A DNA stretch of 21,489 nt. Source: Clostridium sp. CAG:413 (GTDB taxonomy: Bacteria; Bacillota; Clostridia; Oscillospirales; Acutalibacteraceae). Under the pieces are notes generated by a model. That model had not been told where the DNA came from. It did no database searches and saw only the letters and a list, made by a program, of their open reading frames with translations. The DNA is taken from NCBI GenBank assembly GCA_000431775.1, contig FR888233.1, positions 144,282-165,770 of the forward strand, in the 5' to 3' direction. Of the stretch, positions 1 to 6,016 are shown piece after piece (the stretch's first letter is position 1; every line of letters begins with the position of its first letter). The translations under genes and the position numbers were made by a program.

Positions 1-1218
1 TGCGACGGCTTCGTCGAGAGTTGTGACCACCGTGCCGCCCTCGCCGACAAGCTCGCTTATGAGCCGCCTGCCGCAGGCGCCGTAGCCGATAACCTTCTTA
101 ACGCAGCCGAGGTGCGCCCTCACGTCGTCCATGGCAAGCCCTTTCTCAAAGCCGCCGACGAGCAGGATAACGCCCTTATCAAAGGCCTTCAGCGCCGTGA
201 CGGTGGCGTCGGTGTTGGTGCCCTTGGAGTCGTTGTAGTATTTAACGCCGTTCAGCTCGCGGACGAATTCTATTCGATGCTCAACGCCCCTGAAATCGGC
301 GATAACGCTGCAAATATCTTCGTTAGTTACGCCGAAAGCCTTGGCTATCGAGATGGCGACGATGATATTCTGCAAATTATGCTTGCCGATTATCTTTATC
401 AGGTCGAGCGGCAGCACTTTTTCGCCGTTTACGCAGACATAGCCGCCCGATACGCAGGAATCCGTGTCGCTGCGGTCGGTGCTGAATGTACGCACGGTGC
501 AGTTCACAGGATATTTGGCGGTGTATTCGGCGAGTACGGGGTCGTCAGCATTGAGCAGGAAGAGGTCGGAGCCGCTCATGTTGCGATAGACCTCGGTCTT
601 TGATTTGTAATAGGCGTCAAGGCTGCCCATGAAGTCCACATGGTCGGGGGTGAGGTTGAGTATCACCGCCGCCTCGGGACGGAATCTGTCGATATTGACG
701 AGCTGGAAATTTGAGATTTCAAGTGCTATATAGTGGCCGCCCTCCTCCATAAGGCCATTCTCGAGCACGGTCTCGCAGAGAGGGATGCCGATATTGCCGC
801 AAAGGTGAGTTTTGCCGGGGAAGGTCTTTGCCAGCAGCTCATAGACGAGCGTTGAGGTGGTGGTCTTGCCGTTGGTGCCGGTTATCGCCACATAATGCTG
901 GGGCTTCGCCACGTTATAGGCAAGCTCGATCTCGGTTATGACGGGGATATTTCGCTCGGCGAGGCGCTGCATCATCGGGCTTCTGAACGGCACGCCGGGA
1001 TTCTTGACTACGAGCGAATAATCGCCCTCAAAAACCTGCATACTCTGGTCAACGACCGTCACGCCGAGCTTCTCAAGCTCGGGCAGCTCCTTGATATCCT
1101 CTTTCTTTTTGCTCTCGGAGAGAGTTATGACCGCACCGAGGCGGTGCAGCACTTTTATCGCCGCCATGCCGCTCCTTGCGAGGCCGACGACGAGCACATT
1201 TTTGCCTGTAAGCTCCAT
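1..1218 (-). CDS. murD: UDP-N-acetylmuramoyl-L-alanine:D-glutamate ligase (MurD), 3' end cut by window edge
   Basis: The reading frame is open from the ATG at 1218 through base 1, giving 406 codons with no stop, so the last ~45-50 residues of a typical ~450-aa MurD lie outside the window. MurD adds D-glutamate to UDP-MurNAc-L-Ala in the cytoplasm during peptidoglycan synthesis. Visible are the N-terminal Rossmann-like start (VVGLARSG, residues 10-17), the Mur-ligase ATP loop GTNGKTT (114-120), the NLTPDH stretch and the HRIE/NDSKGTN region typical of MurD. AGGAGG sits at good spacing before the ATG. It is 12 bp downstream of the flavoprotein gene on the same strand and probably cotranscribed with it. 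An operon of murD with a flavoprotein, outside a dcw cluster, is unusual but not unique. Identity is confident. Confidence 0.95.
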   Translation of the reverse strand, partial: MELTGKNVLVVGLARSGMAAIKVLHRLGAVITLSESKKKEDIKELPELEKLGVTVVDQSMQVFEGDYSLVVKNPGVPFRSPMMQRLAERNIPVITEIELAYNVAKPQHYVAITGTNGKTTTSTLVYELLAKTFPGKTHLCGNIGIPLCETVLENGLMEEGGHYIALEISNFQLVNIDRFRPEAAVILNLTPDHVDFMGSLDAYYKSKTEVYRNMSGSDLFLLNADDPVLAEYTAKYPVNCTVRTFSTDRSDTDSCVSGGYVCVNGEKVLPLDLIKIIGKHNLQNIIVAISIAKAFGVTNEDICSVIADFRGVEHRIEFVRELNGVKYYNDSKGTNTDATVTALKAFDKGVILLVGGFEKGLAMDDVRAHLGCVKKVIGYGACGRRLISELVGEGGTVVTTLDEAVA

Positions 1219-1230
1219 TTTGAAGCCTCC

Positions 1231-2556
1231 TTACTTAAACATATAGTTATAGACCTTTGCCCACGCAAAGACCCGCTCTTTATTCCATTTCTTGGGTATC
1301 ACGGCGCAGGTAGCGGCCGCCTTGCCCATGTTGGTGCCGCAGTTGAGCAGCTTCATTACAAGCTCCTTGTCGCGGCAGACCTGCTTCGCTTTGTTGCCGA
1401 GCCCTCTGACGTCCATGCCGGAGACAAGGCTGCCGAGGCTGGTGAAGTTTGCGCCCATATTCACGTCGTCAGAGGTGATTATTTCGCTCTCGACGAGGTA
1501 ATCTATCTCCTCGGGCTTGAGTGAGAGCAGCAGCTTCTTGGCGCAGGCGAGCGGAGCAAGCCCCGAGCCTACTGCCTTGTAATATGCGACCTGATAGGGC
1601 CAAAGCGTCTCGGCGCTGAAGGCGCATTCGCTGTCGGCCGTGACGGCGTCGGCCAGCGCGCGGGAGGCCTTGAGGCTGTTTGCGATGCCCGAGCCTATCA
1701 TCGGCACGGTCATAAAGGCGCTGTCGCCTATTGCGGCGTAGCCGTCGGCAACCATCATGGCGGGGGGCTGACGCACGGGAATCTCGACGAACTGACCGCC
1801 TCTGACTCTCTCCCTGCCGAGCCTAGGATTTGTCTCGCGCAGCACGTCGGAGAATCTCTCGACCTCCGCCATGTCGAAATCCTCAAATCTGCCGATGAGC
1901 AGGTCGGTGTGATCGTCCTCCGAGGCTATCCAGCTGATGCCCCTGATGTTGTCGGGGAAGAGCATTACCTTGAATTTTGTCTCGGCTTCCTCGTCGCTTG
2001 CGACGTTGTAGAACGCACGGTAAATTGTTATCTTGTCGCTGCGCTGCACCTCGGCGTCAATGCCGAAGGATTCGGGGAGCTGACGGCGCACGGGCGAATT
2101 CATGCCGCAGGCGTCGATAACGAGGTCGGCATATTCGTCGCCCTTGTCGGTCTTGATGCCCGCTACTCTGTTGCCGAGCAGTATCGGCGCGAGCACCTCG
2201 CATTCATAGACTATGTTGACCCCGCAGTTGAGGGCGTGATTTATCAGGTGCTCATAGATATCGCGGCGCTCCATCTTTATCTCAAGCTGATCCTTTGGGA
2301 TATGCTGCTGCAGGGGCTTCTTTGAGGTCGGGGCAAAGAAGGTCATATCCTCCTTATACTCGAATTTATCCTCGGGCGGCATATCTATGCCCGCTGTTTT
2401 AAGAGCGCCGGGGGCAAATATATCGGTCCAGTCATAGCCGAGGGTGCCTTCTTTTCTCTTCTCATAAACGGTTACGTCGAAGCCTGCCCTTGCGAGCGAA
2501 GCTGCGGCGGCAATACCGCCGTGACCGAGACCGGCAACGATTATTCTTTTACCCAT
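1231..2556 (-). CDS. FAD-dependent oxidoreductase (geranylgeranyl-reductase/monooxygenase-like fold)
   Basis: This 441-aa flavoprotein opens with a dinucleotide-binding motif (VAGLGHGGIAAA) followed by an acidic strand end (VYEKR). A second FAD-binding segment, GDSAFMTVPMIGSGIANSL, resembles the GD-x6-P motif of the geranylgeranyl reductase, lycopene cyclase and aromatic hydroxylase flavoprotein group. The substrate cannot be told from sequence. The frame continues to an ATG at 2634, but GGAGGG lies just before the ATG at 2556 and a near-consensus promoter (2586-2614) lies between the two ATGs, so 2556 is the start. The C-terminal ~100 residues (VNMGANFTSLGSLVSGMD onward) have no motif I recognise. 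It precedes murD by 12 bp. An isoprenoid (undecaprenyl or quinone-like) substrate would fit a cell-wall neighbour, but that is speculation. Confidence 0.8.
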   Translation of the reverse strand: MGKRIIVAGLGHGGIAAAASLARAGFDVTVYEKRKEGTLGYDWTDIFAPGALKTAGIDMPPEDKFEYKEDMTFFAPTSKKPLQQHIPKDQLEIKMERRDIYEHLINHALNCGVNIVYECEVLAPILLGNRVAGIKTDKGDEYADLVIDACGMNSPVRRQLPESFGIDAEVQRSDKITIYRAFYNVASDEEAETKFKVMLFPDNIRGISWIASEDDHTDLLIGRFEDFDMAEVERFSDVLRETNPRLGRERVRGGQFVEIPVRQPPAMMVADGYAAIGDSAFMTVPMIGSGIANSLKASRALADAVTADSECAFSAETLWPYQVAYYKAVGSGLAPLACAKKLLLSLKPEEIDYLVESEIITSDDVNMGANFTSLGSLVSGMDVRGLGNKAKQVCRDKELVMKLLNCGTNMGKAAATCAVIPKKWNKERVFAWAKVYNYMFK

Positions 2557-2585
2557 TTTTAGCCCTCCGTTATCGGTTTTTATAA

Positions 2586-2614
2586 ATTTTAACATATAAC
2601 CGGCAAAATGACAA
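2586..2614 (-). promoter_or_regulatory. Promoter of the flavoprotein-murD operon
   Basis: Read on the minus strand: TTGTCA (2614-2609), 17-bp spacer, TAAAAT (2591-2586), with TG one base upstream of the -10 (extended -10). The expected transcript start is near 2579, about 23 nt before the ATG at 2556. This rules out the longer start at 2634. Confidence 0.75.
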
Positions 2615-2644
2615 CCGAAATTTATCGCTTTCATATAAAAATAG

Positions 2645-2673
2645 TTGATTTTATTCTATTCTTATGCTTTAAT
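2645..2673 (+). promoter_or_regulatory. Promoter upstream of the small ORF and GH5 gene
   Basis: TTGATT (2645-2650), 17-bp spacer and TTTAAT (2668-2673), preceded by TGC as an extended -10. Transcription would begin near 2680, ahead of the 35-codon ORF and the GH5 gene. It is arranged back to back with the flavoprotein promoter, about 30 bp away. Confidence 0.55.
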
Positions 2674-2707
2674 TATTATATACTTATTATTTAAGGGGAG
2701 ATCTTGT

Positions 2708-2815
2708 TTGAAAAAGGCAAAGCGCTCCGTATGGAGCAGCCCCATACTCGACTCACGCATCGAGTCCTATGACACCACCTCATTTGCAAAGAAATCCAAG
2801 AGCATCAATAAATAA
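2708..2815 (+). CDS. Possible 35-aa basic small protein or leader ORF (TTG start)
   Basis: A TTG codon lies 8 nt after the purine-rich AAGGGGAG (2692-2699) and opens a 35-codon frame ending in TAA at 2813-2815. The predicted peptide is Lys/Ser-rich (begins MKKAKRSVWSSP, ends KKSKSINK) with no membrane segment. It sits between the candidate promoter and the GH5 gene, 18 bp upstream of the GH5 ATG. It could be a real small protein, a translated leader, or chance. Support comes from placement and ribosome-site spacing; the rare start codon and short length count against it. I recognise no family. Confidence 0.35.
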   Translation: MKKAKRSVWSSPILDSRIESYDTTSFAKKSKSINK

Positions 2816-2833
2816 ACAGCGGAGGAAATGAAA

Positions 2834-4327
2834 ATGAACACGATCTTTACCGACGGTATGCGCTTTGTCGATGAATTCGGCAGAGAGCGCATATTCCACG
2901 GCATCAACGTCTGTGACAAGGGGCGCAAGGTCGGCGGCACGGGCAGGCGCGAATATGCCCATGAGTGGGACGAGGCGCTTTTTGATCAATTCAGGAATTG
3001 CGGCTTCAATATAATCCGCTTCGGCATCACATGGGACGCCGTTGAGCCGCAGCCCGGCAAATACAACGACGATTATCTGGATTCGCTCGCAAAGATCCTC
3101 GACAAATGCGCCGAGAACGGCTTCTATTGCTACCTCGATATGCACCAGGATCTTTACTCGAGCTTTGAGGATAAGGACGGCTTCGGCGACGGTGCGCCCG
3201 CTTGGGCGTGTCTCGACGGCGGCCATAAATACAAGGCGCATCGCTTCGTCTGGGCGGAGGGCTATTTCTTCAACAAGGCCGTCCACAAGTGCTTCGACAA
3301 CTTCTGGGCTAATGCCGAGGTCAACGGCAGAGGCTTGCAGGATTGGTACTGCGATATGTGGGCGCACGTCGTCGGCAAGCTCGGCTCGCACCCCGCCGTG
3401 ATAGGCTTCGATGTGATGAATGAGCCGTTCATGGGCAGCGACGGCGGAGTTATATTCAGGAAGTTGATTTTGGAGCTTATCAAGGTCACTCTCTGCGACC
3501 GCTCGATAAGCCTTATCGAGCTTGCAAAGACTCTGCTCATCAAGGAGCGCCGCCTGCACATTGCCGATCAATACACCGCCTATCACCTGCGTAAGGTCAC
3601 CTCGGCGGCGGATTCCATCGTCAGGCGCTTTGACACCTGCAAATATACGCCGTTCATCAATAAGGCGGCCGAGGAGATACGCAGGGAGAATAAGAGCGGC
3701 ATCATCTTCCTTGAGAACAGCTATTATTCAAACCTCGCCATTCCGTGCGCCGCGGGTGAAGTGACCGTCGGCGGCAAGCGTGACGAGAGCTTTGCCTACG
3801 CCCCGCACGCCTATGATATCGTCGCCGACACGCCGATGTATAAATACGCGGGCACCGACCGCATGACGGCGCTGCTTGCCGAGCCTCGCAGGATGCAGGA
3901 GCGGCTGAATATCCCCGTCGTATTCGGCGAATGGGGCGGCTTCCAGCCCGATACGGATTGGTATTACCATTGCGAATTCATCCTTGACACCTTTGATAAA
4001 TATCACTGGAGCGATACATACTGGGCTTATTTTGACGGTCTGTTTGACTCAGAGCTGCCCGTACGCGTCCTAAAGCGACCCTATCCGAGAGCTGTTGCGG
4101 GCAGGATAATCGAATACCGCCACGACCGCAGCGAGGGCAGCTTCTCCCTCCGCTTTGAGCAGGATAAGAGCTGTAAAGCGCCGACCGAGATATACGCCCA
4201 CAAGGCGGTCAGAGCCGTCGAGAGCGACCTGAAATACACCGTCACCGAGGCGGACGGAGGCTATATAGTCGCTTTTAAGGGCGGCAAGAACGGAATCCAC
4301 GATATAAAAATCACTTTTTGCGAGTAA
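2834..4327 (+). CDS. GH5-family glycoside hydrolase, endoglycoceramidase-like
   Basis: This 497-aa protein shows the clan-A (beta/alpha)8 barrel signature of GH5. MNEP supplies the acid/base Glu near residue 197 and VVFGEWGGF the nucleophile Glu near 366. The DMHQDLYS stretch (about 102-109) followed by GDGAPAW is characteristic of the endoglycoceramidase branch, which cleaves oligosaccharide from ceramide or steryl-type glycolipids. A smaller C-terminal part (after ~410) looks like the usual beta-sandwich. No signal peptide is visible, so the enzyme is predicted to be cytosolic, unlike classical secreted endoglycoceramidases. GGAGG at 2821-2825 is only 2 nt from the ATG at 2828 but 8 nt from the ATG at 2834, so I use 2834. 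The GNAT gene follows 3 bp later. The family is sure; the glycolipid substrate is inferred. Confidence 0.85.
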   Translation: MNTIFTDGMRFVDEFGRERIFHGINVCDKGRKVGGTGRREYAHEWDEALFDQFRNCGFNIIRFGITWDAVEPQPGKYNDDYLDSLAKILDKCAENGFYCYLDMHQDLYSSFEDKDGFGDGAPAWACLDGGHKYKAHRFVWAEGYFFNKAVHKCFDNFWANAEVNGRGLQDWYCDMWAHVVGKLGSHPAVIGFDVMNEPFMGSDGGVIFRKLILELIKVTLCDRSISLIELAKTLLIKERRLHIADQYTAYHLRKVTSAADSIVRRFDTCKYTPFINKAAEEIRRENKSGIIFLENSYYSNLAIPCAAGEVTVGGKRDESFAYAPHAYDIVADTPMYKYAGTDRMTALLAEPRRMQERLNIPVVFGEWGGFQPDTDWYYHCEFILDTFDKYHWSDTYWAYFDGLFDSELPVRVLKRPYPRAVAGRIIEYRHDRSEGSFSLRFEQDKSCKAPTEIYAHKAVRAVESDLKYTVTEADGGYIVAFKGGKNGIHDIKITFCE

Positions 4328-4330
4328 AAT

Positions 4331-5101
4331 ATGTTTGACAATAGAGAAATACTGAGAATAGCGCTTGAACAGAGCGCCGCAGACATGGGCTGCGAGCCGG
4401 AGGACTTTCTCGGCACACGGGCGAAGGTATTTGTCTCCCGTCCGAACGAAAGGGCACGATGCTACCTCAAATTACCGCTCCCGTGCGACCTTGTGTCATA
4501 CGGAGGGTGCGTTATCGCCTCCGCCGAGGAGCGGTATATCCCCTTGGTCGAGAGTTATATAAAAAAGTACCCCGCCGAGCATTGCTTTGAAACGCCGAAT
4601 ATGCATATCTTAAACGACGAGTTTCAAAAGCACGGAATGCGTGTGTGCTTCATGGCGGAGTATTGGCTCCCGGATATTGAGTTGCTGCGTGAGATCGATT
4701 GCGGGCTTGAGCTGAGGGTGTTGACCCCGGAGGACTTCTCATCGCTCTATCTGCCCGAGTGGGGCAATGCGCTCTATGCCCCGAGACGTGAGCGTGATGT
4801 GCTTGCCGTCGGCGCCTATGACGGCGACAGGCTTATCGGCCTTGCAGGTTGCTCCGCCGATTGTGAGACAATGTGGCAGATCGGGGTCGATGTGCTGCCC
4901 GAATACAGGCGGCGAGGGGTCGGCAGCGCCGCGACTGCCCGCCTTGCGCTCGAGACGCTTGGTAGGGGCAAAGTGCCGTTCTATTGCTGCGCCTGGTCAA
5001 ATATCCGCTCGGCGAGGAATGCGATACGCAGCGGCTTCCGCCCCGCGTGGGCTGAGCTGACCGTCAAACCCGCCGAATTCACGGATGAGCTGAATAAATA
5101 A
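4331..5101 (+). CDS. GNAT-family N-acetyltransferase
   Basis: This 256-aa protein has the acetyl-CoA-binding motif A of GNAT enzymes, VLPEYRRRGVGSAATARL (about 188-205, Q/RxxGxG loop as RRRGVG), followed by a motif-B-like strand (PFYCCAWSNIRSARNAIRSGF). The N-terminal half (~120 residues) has no recognisable motif. The GNAT fold occupies roughly residues 125-245. It begins 3 bp after the GH5 stop, so the two are almost certainly cotranscribed and translationally coupled. The acceptor is unknown. A sugar or amine released by the hydrolase is one possibility, but nothing in the sequence shows it. The unit ends at the terminator at 5110-5136. Confidence 0.8.
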   Translation: MFDNREILRIALEQSAADMGCEPEDFLGTRAKVFVSRPNERARCYLKLPLPCDLVSYGGCVIASAEERYIPLVESYIKKYPAEHCFETPNMHILNDEFQKHGMRVCFMAEYWLPDIELLREIDCGLELRVLTPEDFSSLYLPEWGNALYAPRRERDVLAVGAYDGDRLIGLAGCSADCETMWQIGVDVLPEYRRRGVGSAATARLALETLGRGKVPFYCCAWSNIRSARNAIRSGFRPAWAELTVKPAEFTDELNK

Positions 5102-5109
5102 ATCAAAAG

Positions 5110-5136
5110 CCCCGTATGCCGAAGCATACGGGGTTT
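5110..5136. terminator. Bidirectional intrinsic terminator between the GNAT gene and the tRNA operon
   Basis: CCCCGTATGC (5110-5119), loop CGAA, GCATACGGGG (5124-5133), then TTT. It is a perfect 10-bp stem with a tetraloop. On the other strand the stem is followed by CTTTTGATTT, so it can also end the tRNA transcript, whose tRNA-Glu CCA finishes 4 nt before the stem. Confidence 0.85.
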
Positions 5137-5137
5137 C

Positions 5138-5212
5138 TGGTGACCCGGACGAGAATCGAACTCGTGTTACCGCCGTGAAAGGGCGGTGTCTTAGCCGCTT
5201 GACCACCGGGCC
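5138..5212 (-). tRNA. tRNA-Glu (TTC)
   Basis: The minus strand folds as a full cloverleaf: acceptor GGCCCGG/CCGGGTC with one G-U pair, anticodon loop CTTTCAC with anticodon TTC (5179-5177), T-arm with GTTCGATTC, discriminator A and encoded CCA (5140-5138). It lies 3 nt downstream of the tRNA-Met and immediately before the terminator, as the second gene of a two-tRNA operon. Confidence 0.97.
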
Positions 5213-5215
5213 ATA

Positions 5216-5291
5216 TGGTAGCGGCAGTTGGATTTGAACCCACGACCTACCGGGTATGAACCGGTTGCTCTAGCCACTGAGCTATGCCGCC
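5216..5291 (-). tRNA. tRNA-Met (CAT), elongator type
   Basis: A minus-strand cloverleaf with acceptor GGCGGCA/TGCCGCT (G-U first pair), D-arm TAGCTCAGTGGCTAGAGCA, anticodon loop containing CAT, T-loop GTTCAAATC and encoded CCA. The paired first acceptor position and the lack of three G-C pairs at the anticodon stem base (CCGGT/ACCGG) argue for elongator Met rather than initiator. The overall sequence does not resemble the lysidine-modified tRNA-Ile(CAT). It is first in the operon. Confidence 0.95.
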
Positions 5292-5321
5292 ATATGAACC
5301 CTCTTTACAGAGGGCTTGTCT

Positions 5322-5350
5322 ATTATATTATAAGGAAAAGAATTTGTCAA
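5322..5350 (-). promoter_or_regulatory. Consensus promoter of the tRNA operon
   Basis: Read on the minus strand: TTGACA (5350-5345), exactly 17 bp, TATAAT (5327-5322). Both hexamers are perfect sigma-A consensus, the strongest promoter in the window. A 6-bp hairpin (CCCTCT/AGAGGG, 5299-5314) lies between the start site and the tRNA-Met 5' end and will be part of the precursor leader. Confidence 0.92.
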
Positions 5351-5392
5351 GTATTTTTGCAAAAATTTTGTTGCCGGGGGGGGGCAGAGAAA

Positions 5393-5422
5393 GGGAGAGC
5401 CGATGAGGCTCTCCCGCTTTTT
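5393..5422. terminator. Stem-loop terminator after the lipoprotein gene
   Basis: GGGAGAGCC (5393-5401), loop GATGA, GGCTCTCCC (5407-5415): a perfect 9-bp stem. It lies 7 bp past the lipoprotein stop, where the minus-strand tail is the modest TTTCTCT. The plus-strand side has the stronger run GCTTTTTTT, which would block plus-strand transcription entering the lipoprotein gene. It probably acts in both directions. Confidence 0.7.
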
Positions 5423-5956
5423 TTATTTCGAATCCACATAATCGTGGAATACTATTTTGACCGCTTCTCTCGGGAAGTCGATGCGGCGATTCTCGACGAT
5501 GTCACCCTTCTTGGTGCCCTTCATCGGCACGGAGAAGTAGATGTCCCTGACCACGTTGCCGTCCTTGTCATAGGCGGTGTAGCCGATCTTCATATCCTGC
5601 GAGCGGCTGCCCACGGTGAGCAGCTCCACGTTGACGAAGCCGTCTGCGTTGTAGGATATGCCGGTGTCTCTGAGGTCTACCGAGGTTATCTTGGCGGCGT
5701 TTTTGCCGTAGACATAATAGCTGCCGAATACTACCTCGACGTTGTTTATCGTCTCAACGAACTGAGGAGAGGTGGCGTCGGGATGCTCGTCCTGATTGTC
5801 GGGCACGGGTGCGGTGGCGCCGTAGGGGCTAACGTAAGAATATTTTTCAGCCGTGGTCGTTACGGGGTCGTCGGGCAGCTTGGCGCAGCCGACGAAGCAG
5901 AGCAGAGCGATAACCAAAGCAAGAGTGGCGGAGATAACGGTCTTTGCGGTTTTCAT
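5423..5956 (-). CDS. Putative lipoprotein, unknown function
   Basis: This 177-aa protein begins with a type II signal peptide: Lys near the N-terminus, a hydrophobic core (about 6-21) and a lipobox-like FVGC with the lipidated Cys at 24. A low-complexity linker rich in Thr, Pro and Asp follows (about 25-65). The remaining ~110 residues look beta-rich (VEVVFGSYYVYGK, VELLTVGSRS, KIGYTAYDKDG), compatible with an Ig-like or DUF-type extracytoplasmic domain. I recognise no specific family. It should be anchored to the outer face of the membrane. AAAGGA precedes the ATG. It has its own promoter overlapping the end of the upstream ceramidase-like gene and a stem-loop terminator behind it, so it may be a single-gene unit. 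Confidence 0.8.
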   Translation of the reverse strand: MKTAKTVISATLALVIALLCFVGCAKLPDDPVTTTAEKYSYVSPYGATAPVPDNQDEHPDATSPQFVETINNVEVVFGSYYVYGKNAAKITSVDLRDTGISYNADGFVNVELLTVGSRSQDMKIGYTAYDKDGNVVRDIYFSVPMKGTKKGDIVENRRIDFPREAVKIVFHDYVDSK

Positions 5957-5987
5957 TCGATCATATCCTTTCTTAGATACTGATTAA

Positions 5988-6016
5988 ATTGTATCATATC
6001 CGTGCGGATTTTTCAA
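5988..6016 (-). promoter_or_regulatory. Promoter of the lipoprotein gene, overlapping the ceramidase-like 3' end
   Basis: Minus strand: TTGAAA (6016-6011), 17 bp, TACAAT (5993-5988), with TGA before the -10 (extended -10). The -35 and spacer lie inside the final codons of the upstream gene. Transcription would start about 25 nt before the lipoprotein ATG. Confidence 0.6.

Noticed and set aside
112..1524. Plus-strand open frames over murD and the flavoprotein gene
   Set aside because: They are shadows. The minus strand reads as an intact MurD with GTNGKTT and an FAD protein, each with a ribosome site.
2557..2634. 26-residue N-terminal extension of the flavoprotein
   Set aside because: A TTGTCA-17-TAAAAT promoter lies inside it and the Rossmann motif begins right after the ATG at 2556, which has GGAGGG upstream.
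5216..5291. CAT-anticodon tRNA as initiator Met or lysidine tRNA-Ile
   Set aside because: The first acceptor position is paired and the three-GC-pair anticodon stem is absent, unlike initiator tRNA. The body matches elongator Met rather than tRNA-Ile(CAT).
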